A stretch of DNA of 64,000 nucleotides from Isochrysis galbana (taxonomy: Eukaryota > Haptophyta > Isochrysidales > Isochrysidaceae): contig CM030941.1 in the NCBI GenBank assembly GCA_018136815.1, positions 1 to 64,000 of the forward strand, in the 5' to 3' direction. Made by a program: the position numbers and the translations under genes. A model generated the notes under the pieces. It was given only the letters and a program-made list of their open reading frames with translations. It searched no databases and had not been told where the DNA came from. Of the stretch, positions 54,600-64,000 are shown piece after piece; the stretch's first letter is position 1; each line of letters begins with the position of its first letter.

Positions 54600-55430
54600 T
54601 GAGTACAAACTAAGTAACGGGTTTAGTGGGAAAGGAGCGCAACAAACAAGATACTGTATATAACGAGGCGCATACAATGAAAAAAAGAGACAACGTCGGG
54701 ATGAAAGAAAGAGAGAGGGGAAAGAGAGCCGCGATGTGACAAGCTACCCGTCCATGTACAAAGTAAAAATGCGTTTACGTTTAAGGTTTGGTGCTCCACT
54801 CTTCTGTAACCAACAGTTTTTACATCCGTAGGAAACCAGAGCGATTCCCCCCTTTTAAGAGAATCATGGATGGTGTCTACGTATAGCGTTCTTGCAGAAC
54901 TCGAACTCTTTTACCAGAAAGGGCGATCGGCTCCGCAAGAGAGCGTGATGCCATCTCGATTCAGCGCCCGGCGGGCCCCGACGAGGGTCGGTGGTTGGTG
55001 GACCCCCCTTTTTTGCCACTGTGTAAGAGATATGAGACGGGGCAAGACATCGGATCATAGACATAGACATCGGATTCGGGGCGTTGGATAGGCCGGTGAG
55101 GTAGTGAGTAGTGAGCAGTGAGGTACCCGTACCAGTAATGAAGTCATGAATAGTGGATAGTATATAGTATTGAGTATTGTGGTGGCTGCTCGCTGCTAGT
55201 GCTAGCGCCTCGCGCCCTGCATGGTGGACATGACGGCGCCTCGCCCCAGCCCGGCCCGGCAGAACCAGGCGTCTAGCGCGTGTTTCCAGACCGCCTTTCT
55301 AGCGTTGAGATAGCACACCGTCTGGGGTGCTCCCCACTCCTCGATATTGATATTACATTTTAAGCGCACGCCACGGGGGCTTGGGCTTACCGTATGACTA
55401 AACATAGAACATAATAGTAGTACGTCGAAG
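54600..55430. other. Region without a recognised gene
   Basis: Includes AGTGAGTAGTGAG-type simple repeats near 55095-55180. A short plus frame at 55220-55312 (MVDMTAPRPSP...) might be a first exon of the next gene, but no convincing donor site is visible. Confidence 0.35.
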
Positions 55431-55458
55431 CGTGTCAGAAATATCTCACGCTGGGCCG

Positions 55459-55914
55459 ATGTTGCTTGGAAGGCTCCCATGCAGCGTCTTGCCTGCTTTG
55501 GTGGCGGTGTGCGTACTGCAGCTTGACCCCATGCTGGGGGCACGAGCTGACGATGCGGTTGCAGCCGTGGAGGCCGCTCAGGAGCCATTCGTTCAGGCGC
55601 TGCTCGAGAAGACGGCCGCCAACCGGGAGCGGAATGACGCGGTAGTTCGGCAGAAGACGGAAGCAGCAGTGTACGCTTCTATTGCTGGAAGTGCAGGCAT
55701 CAAGAGGCAGATTGTCGGGCTGGATGGGAAGTACGTATACCTCGACCGCAAGGAGGTTGCTCGGCTCACTCGAAGGGGCGAGCTTGCGTGCGCGATGGAC
55801 GGCACCTGCCGCGTTGTTGAGCGCAGGGGCGCTCCGCTTCAGCTAGCGCTTCCGGAAGTGAAGCAGCTCAAGTGCGACGGAGTAGGTCGCAACTGTAGAT
55901 TCAGACCGACATAA
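55459..55914 (+). CDS. Small protein, possibly organelle- or lumen-targeted
   Basis: The first ATG of the frame is 55459; an acceptor-like ATGCAG at about 55484 leaves room for an upstream exon. A hydrophobic stretch VLPALVAVCVLQL is followed by MLGARADDA, like a cleavable thylakoid or secretory signal ending A-x-A. The mature part of about 115 residues has AAVYASIAGSAGIKRQIVG, GKYVYLDRKEVARL and paired cysteines (ACAMDGTC; CDGVGRNC near the end). I do not recognise a named family. If it is plastid-targeted, it supports an algal host. Confidence 0.55.
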   Translation: MLLGRLPCSVLPALVAVCVLQLDPMLGARADDAVAAVEAAQEPFVQALLEKTAANRERNDAVVRQKTEAAVYASIAGSAGIKRQIVGLDGKYVYLDRKEVARLTRRGELACAMDGTCRVVERRGAPLQLALPEVKQLKCDGVGRNCRFRPT

Positions 55915-56864
55915 CCTCTACGGAAGTGGCTAGCTTCTATGGCGACGTGTGCTCGCCACGCAGCGCCCAGCGCCGTTCAAGGAAGAAAGCAGGGCACTTA
56001 TGTGCTCATGGGTTCCCCATCAGATGGTGTTAAGGTCGCGTTCCGCCGAAAGAGGATCAGATAAGTTTATTTTCGAAATACAAGTAAAATGTTAAGTCAC
56101 TAGTGTTTATTCTGTGTTTTTAGTAAAGTGGCATCGGGGTGAAGTTAATTTTATTTTTATTGCTTCTCTATTGTTTTAAGTTTTAAGCTACGCGCAATTT
56201 ACAATTTATCCATGCCTGGGAACCACGCGACCGATATCGATACCTCGACTTGTGCTGCGGCGCCGCGCCCCGTTTACATTAGTAAACGGGCGGAGTGAGA
56301 GACTGGCAACAGGCGGAGGAGCGGAGGGCATAACATCGATTGTTGTTATTGTATAAAATTATTCTTTTCTTTTTCTTAATCTTAATATAGCTGTTATGCA
56401 TGTCGCATGTCGACATGGCATGTCCTCTTTCGGTTCTTGTGAGTGTGAGGTCCTCAAAGACCCTCGTGTAGGATGTAGGTTAGGCCAGCTGTAGCTGTAG
56501 CAGTACCGTTAATGCGAAGGTCGCACGCCAGTACACCAATACTCAGCCAGCGCTCCTGTGCCGCGAACGCGCGAAACACACCATAGCACAGCCGCGCCTC
56601 GCAGAACGAAACAACACCCTTCGCCGAAGGAAACAACACTCTGCGCCGCACCCCTACATGAAGTACTTTGTCGGGAGCCCAAATGCATACGAGTTTGTTG
56701 TGGCTGCACACACCTTCGATTCTTGCTTCGGGCTGCTGAGAAGACCAACTCGAGCCGCTGAAGCGCTAAACCAGCATGCAAGACGTCCCAAACAGTCTAA
56801 TCGCCTCAATGATACCCGACCTCGCTTGCTCCCGCCACAATCTTCTGGAGCTTGCTCGTACGTG
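55915..56864. other. Intergenic region with a possible minus-strand exon
   Basis: A minus frame 56711-56454 (KVLHVGVRRRVLF, CEARLCYGVFRAFAAQERW) looks protein-like and ends at a stop, but lacks a clear start and has no recognised domain. The rest is AT-richer sequence without features. Confidence 0.3.
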
Positions 56865-57560
56865 TCACATCATCGCCCTTGACGCGATCGCCGAAGACGT
56901 GGGAGGCATCAAGCGAGAACCAATTGTGACCTGGCGCACCGACTTGAGCCTGGCGGAAGAGAGGCACGCGAGCATCGCCAGCAACAGGGTCGTCGCTATA
57001 GTTAATGCCAAATGCATCGCCGCGGCAGCATTGGTGGCCTTGGAAGTCCAATCATCGCCAAAGTCGTCTTGCGCATCGTCGTCGAGTTCGCTCTGCACCT
57101 CATTGAAAAACGCCTGCAGTGCATCCGCCCTCTCTGTGAAGACGCCGACGGTGGGCACTCCTCCTGTCGTTGGCTGGCGCAGTATGTGGGCCGGCCCATA
57201 CCAAAGAAGCCACACTGTCTGGGTGAGGGCACACGCTGTGGCTGCGGTGGTGAACAGCCACACCAGCAGGGTGTCCGTGCGCGAGCGGTGAGCCGCAGGG
57301 ATAGCAAGCGAACCGACGACGACGGCCAGTGCAGCGACGGGCAGCGAAGGTGCAAATGGGTAATGGGCCGAAGCAAGAGAGAGGAAGAGCAGGATCCCCG
57401 AGAGTCCCTTGAAAAGGTGGGAGACGCCACCAGCAGCAGGGGAGGCCGGCTCCTGCGCGCAAAGTCGGTGCAGGGGGTGAGGTGCAGTCAGCGCAGCAAG
57501 GCCGCCGAGAGCAAGCAAGAGCCATGCGAGAAGGAATCCAAGATGCACATTTTGGCCCAT
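56865..57560 (-). CDS. Four-helix membrane protein
   Basis: 231 codons, ATG at 57560, 28 bases downstream of the stop of the next gene on the same strand. Hydrophobic segments: LGFLLAWLLLALGGLAALTA (about 8-27), LSGILLFLSLASAHY with LPVAALAVVVGSLAIP (about 53-87), LLVWLFTTAATACALTQTVWLLW (about 97-119) and LALTIATTLLLAMLACL (about 188-204). A loop before the last helix is acidic (QSELDDDAQDDFGDDW). The spacing suggests a tandem relative of the upstream multi-module gene, but the conserved Asp of helix 3 and Lys of helix 4 are absent. A short intron near residue 30-45 cannot be excluded. Confidence 0.6.
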   Translation of the reverse strand: MGQNVHLGFLLAWLLLALGGLAALTAPHPLHRLCAQEPASPAAGGVSHLFKGLSGILLFLSLASAHYPFAPSLPVAALAVVVGSLAIPAAHRSRTDTLLVWLFTTAATACALTQTVWLLWYGPAHILRQPTTGGVPTVGVFTERADALQAFFNEVQSELDDDAQDDFGDDWTSKATNAAAAMHLALTIATTLLLAMLACLSSARLKSVRQVTIGSRLMPPTSSAIASRAMM

Positions 57561-57588
57561 GACCCTCCGAGGGGTCCATCCACTTGGA

Positions 57589-60500
57589 CTACCGCATACT
57601 CGGGTCGTACTCTTCTAGGGCGGGTATCATCGCCACCTGCACTGGAACCACAGTTGCTTTGAGGACTGCGACGCACGCGGCGGCGAGAATACAAAATGCG
57701 CCGATGGTTGTAGACGCGAGCACAAGGACTTCCGCATCGTGGCCAAGGTGCGCGATTGGCGTGAGGTCGCCGCGGAGCATACGGAGGAGATCGCGAAGTG
57801 TCAGGCCCTACGATGGGAAGGAGTGCAGTGAGCTCAGCCCTCCCGGGATTGACAAATGAGCTACTGCAGTTTGCGTGCATCAGGATGCGCGCCGCCCGAA
57901 TGCGTCATTCGCTCAGCCACGTGAGGGGCGCGCCGGTGGATGGAACTTTCCTGTGTCGACAACAGCCAAATCGCGTCCACCGCGGGGCATATCAAAAGCG
58001 TGGTAGCGGCGACAAGAAGCGGCGAACCGGCGCTCGCGGACTGGGCGACAGCCCACGCAGCCATGGCAGCTCCCGCGAGCGCAGGAGAAAGGTGGAGAGG
58101 CGACAAGAAAAGGGCTGCGAAGAAGATGAGGTGGAGGAGGAAGAAGCAACGCATTGACCATGCTGCGACGTTGAGAGGCGTGGCGGGGGCGTCTTTCGGT
58201 CAGGATAGATAGGATTCAAAGAAAGCGTGATGTGACGCCGCGCCGTCCATCGTGGTTGGCGTGCACGGCGGCTGTGGCGCGGACAGTCCATCCGGGAAAT
58301 CTCGCCCGATGGGGAGCCCGCTAGCCTCGCTTGCAGCTCACCGGCCTCGGCGCGTCTCTGCCAGGCGACGAGCCTTGAGGCTGGCAGCCGGACGGACGCG
58401 TAGGCCTTGAGCAAGATGGGCGCTAGGATGAGCTTGGTCGTCGAGGCACCCAGGATGCACAGCAAGACGCAGAGCTGCGGCGCAGGGTCGCAGCAGCGGG
58501 TGGTAGGTGATAACCACGCGAGCGAAAAGGGAGCGGACGGGTGCTTTGCGGAGTGGGCGCACAAGGCGATCGACTGCGCGTCTCCAACGCCTCGTATTGT
58601 GTCTGCGTGCAGGTGTCCGTCGCAGCAAGGCATCGCCGCTCGCCCCCACCTGCGTGGCGGACAGCTCCAGTGCCGGTGCAAAGTCGCCCCGCAGCAAGTC
58701 GATAAGAGCAGAGCCAATGTCGGTGTCTGCGTGCCATGCTAGCCATACGCCGTCCAAAGCGAGAAGGCCCAAGACAAAGCCAAAGGCGCCGGAGAGCGCG
58801 GACTTTTTGAGCGACGAGCGAGCGCGGACGAGCTTACAGGCGTGGAGCCGACTGCGTGGGGACATCGGGCAAGATGTCAGCGCGTCTGCACCGCCACCTA
58901 CGCCACGGCGTGTGTACCGGGCACTAGAAATGTGCTTCTCGACCACACCCTGTCATCATGGTCGGGCGATTCAGAGGCGACTGAATCAGAGCGGCGTGGC
59001 GCCCATCCGCTTGGGGAGTTGTGGGTGGTCGCACACCATGCAAACAAGACCCAAACCGCAATGAGTGGCGTTGGGTCGCGCCGGGTGGAGGCTGAAACAA
59101 GCGAGAGGGCGAGAAGGATGTGCGCGAAGACCGCAGTGACATCTCCCCAAAACATCTCCTGGGCGCAAGGGGGCCACCGCGCGGCGCGGTGAGTCACTTG
59201 CGGAGACAGCTTACGTACCACAACCTCACGGAAGACGAGGCGTTCAGAGGGCCGTGCTCATGGACGCGCCGAAGGTGCGTGCGGCGCGCCTTCTTCGTCG
59301 CATGCACGAGGATGTGCTCCGCCCCTGGGTTGAAGTGCGACCTGAACGACACGCCCCCATCCGAGAGTGCCGACGAGATGGCGCCCCCCTCCTCCTCCTC
59401 CTCCACTTCGTCCTCATCCTCACCTTCCATCCTGAGCCACCTTGGCAGTGCAGCGTGGCGAGAGGAGAGGGCGGTCCCCGCAGAGGAGAGCCAGTCGGAG
59501 CGAGGGGTGCAGAGGACAAGTGTGCACAGAGAGAGCGTCACGAGCTTGAGCGAGCACGAGAGCAGCACGAGGCACGCCGTTGCGAGCTGCAAGAGAGCAG
59601 GGGCAGTAAGAGCGCGGATAGGGAAATTAGAAAAGCAGCAGGCACGCCGGGCGGAATATGCTCTCCCCGGGATGCGCCGTGAGACGAGGCCGAGGCGCGC
59701 ACAGCCAAATCCCGCATGGCCTATTCTGCTTACTTGTGGCCTTGTGAGGTGGCTGGAGAGCGACTCCCCCAACTCAGCCGCGGCGCCTTGCAGACCAATA
59801 TCGCCAAGGCCCGTCGAGTTGAGCCACAACAAATCGAGCCCGAGGCAGACACCCAAATAGGCGGCTGCGGCGCCCAAAATGTCGTTTCGGCGCTCCAGGG
59901 CGCCCAGGATGACGAGCAAGCAAGCAAGGCTGCAAGGGCGGCAAGTGGCACGGGTGAAGGCGGTCGGCTTGCTGCGGCGCTAGGCGCCTCACAAGGCGGC
60001 GGAGGAGTTCAAGAGTTTAGGGCGAGCGGGCCGAATCGACACATACGTGTGGCTGGAGCGAGGGGTGCGCCGCTTACACTGTGCGCCCTGTATCTATGGG
60101 ACAGCACAGGGCAACTCACCATGTAGGGTCTCCGCCACCACGCGCGATTAATGTGAACATGCCCACAAGCAGCGTGCACGTGGCCAAGCCCGAGGCCCAC
60201 TTTGCGAGCGCAACGGGCGATTTGGCCCAGCCTGCCAGTGCTGCGGCCGGGCCGTGTCCATGCCGCGCTCGCAGCGCAGCATCCAGCCCTGGCAGTAGCA
60301 GCAGCACAACGAGCTTGAGGGTGGCGGATAGAGTGAGCAGGAAAGTGGGCAAGTAGAGGCCGTCCACGTTGAAGTTGGCGGTGAGCAGCTGGGACTGGCA
60401 GAGCAGATGGCCCGCGTGCGGATGCGCTGGCAAGCCCTCCTCATCCGCCATCGAGAGCGCGCGGCGAGCCGGTGCCGAGGGCGGCGATGCCGCTGGCGGA

Positions 60501-61195
60501 GGTGGAACGCTGCAGCTTGTGGCCGCCAACTCGATCTGCTCCCATGTGAGCCGGAGTGGACCTTGGGAGCAGAACCAGAAGGCGTCAGCGGCGTAGGAAA
60601 CCCAGAGGAGCAGTGCAACCGAGCGAATGATGTCCTGCGTATCGGCGGTCGGGTAGATGAGAGGGAGGGAGGGGAGAGCTGAGCGGCACATGGAATGAGC
60701 AGTGTGAAGGCAACGCCGGCCGGCCGGCCGCGTACGTACACGTGTTCCACTCCGCGTGCACACATGTGTGTGTGTTTGTGTGTGCGCGCGCGCGTTCGCA
60801 CGCGCGAATATGTCTCTGTTTCTTAGCCCCTGTGTGTGTGTCTATGTCTGTATGTATGTGTCTGTGTCTGCGTGTATGTCTGTGGAGTGCTTCTTCGCCG
60901 CCGGCGAGCGTGTCCTGTCTTGCTTCCTCTTCAGACCATGGCAGCTCACCCTGCGCTCGGAGTAGACGCCATACATGCCTGCGAGCGCGAGGGCGGCGAG
61001 CGCAGACGGCCTGGCGAACGCCTCGAGGGCCCCCAGGGCCACCAGAAGCTGGAGGAGAGAGGAGAGGACCGTCGCCCAGACCTTGGAGGCGCTCTTGGCC
61101 ACCACGTAGTCCCGCAGCTCGAGCGCGAGGGCGGAGCGCGTGGAAAGGGAAGCGGGAGGTGGTGGTGGGTCGTCGTGGTAGACGGAAGAGATCAT
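57589..61195 (-). CDS. Four tandem AGTRAP-like membrane modules, nine exons
   Basis: Exons by splice sites and phase: 61195-60950, 60634-60120, 59929-59734, 59586-59215, 59158-58902, 58851-58650, 58474-58342, 58162-57921, 57807-57589. All eight introns are GT-AG and phases agree, giving 793 residues. Four modules each have helices 1-2, a third helix ending in Asp-x2-Trp (AADAFW, GLDLLW, ALDGVW, AVDAIW) and a fourth with a central Lys (SATLKLVV, CSLKLVT, STTKLIL, AVLKATVV). This Asp/Lys pattern and the WAVAQ phrase in module 4 recall angiotensin-receptor-associated protein (AGTRAP) family helices. Loops are variable; one is acidic (about 360-380). AGTRAP proteins are usually single-module and about 160 residues, so a four-module form would be unusual. 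Two to four separate genes remain possible. Confidence 0.6.
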
Positions 61196-61200
61196 TTGGC

Positions 61201-61226
61201 GGGGGGGGGGGGGGGGGGGGGGGGGG
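61201..61226. repeat. Homopolymer of 26 G next to a start codon
   Basis: Poly-G on plus (poly-C on the coding strand), five bases upstream of the ATG at 61195. Confidence 0.9.
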
Positions 61227-61540
61227 AGGGAGGCGGCCGAGAGCGGGGAGAAGGGAGGAGGGGGAGGAGAGGGGAAGGGGGGGGGGGAAGCGGGTGGCCA
61301 GCGAGAATCTGTGGAAACTGAGTGTGTGGAGAGTCCCTTTTTCTATGTCTTTCGAGGAGGGAAAGAAGAGGGAGAGAAGAGGGAGAGAAGAGAGAGAGAA
61401 GAGGGAGAGAAGAGGGAGAGAGAGGGGGAAGGGAGGCACAGGAACACACAGGAGAAAAGGCGAGAGAGACAGAGGGAAGAAGGAGAGAGAGAGAGAGAGA
61501 GCGGGAGAGAGAGAGCGCGGGTGGAGGGCGGTGTGCCCTG
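61227..61540. repeat. GA-rich microsatellite, upstream region of the membrane gene
   Basis: GGGAGAGAAGA and GAGAGAGA repeats; probably 5' UTR or promoter of the minus-strand gene. Open frames here are repeat translations. Confidence 0.75.
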
Positions 61541-63031
61541 AGAGGGCAGGATTTTATAGTTGACCAGCTTGGGACGTGAGGATACAATTGGACACAAGAT
61601 GGAAGCAGGCTGGCTGTGGACAAGATGGTATAACAATAGTGAATCCTCAGAGCTGAGAAGAGGATAAAGTAGGGGTACTCCACGTGTTGCTGCTGCTGGC
61701 GAGGGGAGAGAGTGAAAAAGGAAGTAATGTAAAAGAGTGTTCTACGAGAGTAGAGAGAGAGTATATGTATATGGGTGTATTATTCAATTATTTGGAAGCA
61801 AGCAACAAGCAACCAGGAACCAGGCGTCTGTGTGTTCGAGAGAGACGAGGAGGAGGGAGGAGGAGCATTAGGCATTAGAGAAGAAGAGAGCGCGAGTGCG
61901 CGGGAACTAGATCTCTAGCTCTGGCTCTCGAGGGAAACAATAATATGAAGTAAGAAGTATAGTACTGCTCTGGAGCAGACAGTAGACAGTAGAAAGAGAG
62001 GAGGGGAAGCATTATACGAGCAGAATAAAGCTTTTGTGGCTTTTGGGGAGAGCAGAAGAATAAGAGAGCGAGAGCGAGAGAGACGAAAGGAAGACGGAAG
62101 GAAGGTCTGGGTCTAAAGTAGTTCACGCTGCAGAGGTCAAAAAATAGATAGGCGGTAGTTGCAGGCTGCATGAGAAATGAAAATGAGAAAGGAGTGGGAG
62201 TGGGAGTGAGCTGACCGGGCGAGGTCTTTAGGCACGCTCTTGTCGCTTTCGTCTTGCGTATTGATTGGCCGTTCCCGTTTGCCGCACTACCACCACAACT
62301 CGCACATGCGCATTATATTAAATATTAAATGGTGGAGAAGCTGTGGACATCGGACATCCATGAACCATGAACCATTATGAAGGCCTATAGTGTGATTTTT
62401 CGTAGATATTCAGCTACTAGCTGCGTGTCACCTTTCTCGAGCCCAAGGCGGGCAATTAGGCAATTCTATCCCGTGGCCTACGGCTGATTGCTGGTTGGCA
62501 CTCCAACTCTACTGTGTTGAGTGCCTATCTCGCTTGGCACTAGCGCTAGGGCTCCATATGCCAGAATGCAAAAGCGCCGCATGTACCCACGCAATTAGTT
62601 ATATTTGCCCCTGAGCCAAGAAAGGCCTCTTCCTCGCAACGGAGTCGAGACCTCTTACTCACCCTTTGAAAATATCCCCTTGAGGCTCGCTATGGACAAG
62701 CCTCCTCGTTGGTTTGCCATCTTCGCGTGGGAGGGCCGAGCCCGAGCCGCATCGCCTGGGGTGCAGCCATGATAAGGCGAGTATGTCAACTATGTTCACA
62801 AATCCAACCCGCGACTCCTCTGCACCCTTTCACAAGTTCACGTCTGTGGGCCACGCGTGAGCGACATGAAAATAGAGGATAGTCAACCTATGCAAGGTCC
62901 ACCGGAAAAGGCGATGTTGTTGCTGAGGCATTCGAAAGCCTCGATGGGCAGTTTCCGATGCCAGGTCAACCGGATGCTGTTAGGGCGGTGGCGCGGTGGC
63001 GAACTTCTGCATGATGGAGCACCCAACGTTT
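61541..63031. other. Intergenic region without a recognised gene
   Basis: Simple GAGAGAG repeats to about 61900 and near 62050, then mixed sequence. I see no coding frame with family features. Confidence 0.5.
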
Positions 63032-64000
63032 TTAGGTGATGACGATGTCGGCACAGTTGCTCCAAACTACATCCGAGGACGAGACGCAATTAGTGCAATC
63101 ACGTGAGAGCCCCGGCTTCGCGAGCTGGCGCACCTTGTGCAGTTGCCTCGCAGTCGAGCCTCCAGCCAAGGATGTATGCTCCGGGCGAAAGTGCAGCGGG
63201 GATCCTGACAACGTCGACAACGGATACGGAGCCCCAACGCGATGGTTGGTTGCCAGAGCAAAGGCCAGGACGGCCCGTCTCGTCGCATGGGGGAGGGAAC
63301 GCCGGATCGGGAGTGTTGTCGCATGTCGTGCAGTCGGGCTTGCTGATGTGTGTCTGGTTATTGCCGCAAGGCCGGCACGTATTGGCTCGCGAGCAGCAGT
63401 TTCCAGTCTCGCATGTGCTGAGGCAACGCGGCGGGATCGGATTCATCGCCCAGGTGGAGCCCGGTGGGAAGGTGCCACTCGATACAAACATGCCGTTCAC
63501 GGGCGTCCGTGAGCCATTCGACCACTGCAAGGCCTGCTTCGGGACAAATTCAAGCGGCGTTCGTGCGAAGCATTGTTCTGTGAGTGGCTCAGATGCCGGG
63601 CACAGGCGGTACTGGTAGCCTGATGGTCAGGTGGGGCGAGAGTCACGTGCACAACCCTCGGGGTCGGTGAGGCAACTGTGGCGAAGCTTCTTCCGACCGG
63701 TCACCAAGCTCAAGGTGACACGCTCACCTCCTCCGTGGTTGGCGGTGATTTGCCAAATTACCTCCTGCTGGGTCCCACGCTTCCAGATGGCTCCTGTCTG
63801 TTGGCGCGAAAGGACTTTGCTCCCATAGTCACCATGATGCGCATAGGGCGTGGCGACGTAGTCGCCCCACTCACTCACGTTTGCACCCCAAGGTGTGCCT
63901 CCTGCAAGGCCACATGCGTCAGCGACCGGGGCGGTTCCAGGAGCTCTCCATGGGTTATGCTTGTAAATGTCGAATTCAGAACCCGCCGTGGCATTTCGGT
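63032..64000 (-). CDS. Secreted LPMO-like (copper oxygenase/chitin-binding type) protein, 3' part
   Basis: Three exons visible: 64000-63728, 63619-63134, 63066-63032, all GT-AG with matching phase. The gene runs off the window at its 5' end. Protein landmarks in order: HNPWRAPGTAPV, ACGLAGGTPWG, GSKVLSRQQTGAIWKRG, ITANHGGGYQYRLCPA, LTEQCF, a Cys-rich insert (CCSRANTCRPCG...CTTCDN), VVDVVRIPAALSPGAYILGW, and the terminal DCEATAQVWSNCADIVIT. I recall this layout from algal and protist secreted proteins related to chitin-binding or lytic-oxygenase domains. The many cysteines fit secretion. Catalytic copper ligands near the N-terminus are outside the window. Confidence 0.75.

Noticed and set aside
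60742-61563. Plus-strand 273-codon frame with Cys/Val-rich start
   Set aside because: Reads through GTGTGT and GAGAGA repeats and lies antisense to spliced exons.

Overview
The window is a repeat-dominated eukaryotic contig with three 100-N assembly gaps (12867-12966, 29527-29626, 44571-44670). It carries a nuclear tRNA-Ser, GT-AG introns of about 70-320 bases in the few host genes, chromodomain Ty3/gypsy retrotransposons, a hAT transposon and a decayed LINE. The DNA is GC-rich with long CT/GA microsatellites. The secreted protein gene at the right edge, a possible organelle-targeted protein and the splice-site style (GTGAGC...GCAG) suggest a unicellular alga or related protist. I cannot name the species, and a fungus is not excluded.

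About two thirds of the window is three long Ty3/gypsy chromovirus copies on the plus strand. Element 1 (356-12010) is one family. Elements 2 (14658-28507) and 3 (31162-43457) are near-identical members of a second family; element 3 has lost its 3' end. All three encode Gag, a UAG stop, then Pol with this order: a long Ser/Pro-rich region, a phage-type cytosine-methyltransferase-like domain, aspartic protease, reverse transcriptase, RNase H, integrase and a C-terminal chromodomain. The methyltransferase domain is the most striking feature. Three further oddities recur: the LTRs run into the Gag coding sequence, so the Gag start codon lies inside the LTR; the 11 bases just after the LTR are complementary to a hairpin in the element's own 3' UTR, with a compensatory change between families; and Gag ends in a non-canonical Cys/His motif. 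Most reading-frame breaks are one-base homopolymer indels between otherwise identical copies, so many are probably sequencing errors.

Between and after these elements lie LTR fragments of at least three more families, a clean solo LTR (51748-52591, target duplication GTGGT), a dispersed GC-rich repeat (43578-43889, 44871-45194), a LINE 3' relic (about 29954-30635, minus) and a 1.3-kb non-autonomous hAT element (52919-54230). The hAT has 25-base terminal inverted repeats and an 8-base target duplication, and it splits a minus-strand gene.

The right 18 kb has most of the host genes: a UBZ-finger gene (46050-46807, minus), tRNA-Ser(UGA) at 49523-49604, a small possibly organelle-targeted protein (55459-55914, plus), a four-helix membrane protein (56865-57560, minus), a nine-exon gene (57589-61195, minus) encoding four tandem AGTRAP-like membrane modules, and the 3' part of a secreted copper-oxygenase-like gene (63032-64000, minus) that runs off the window.
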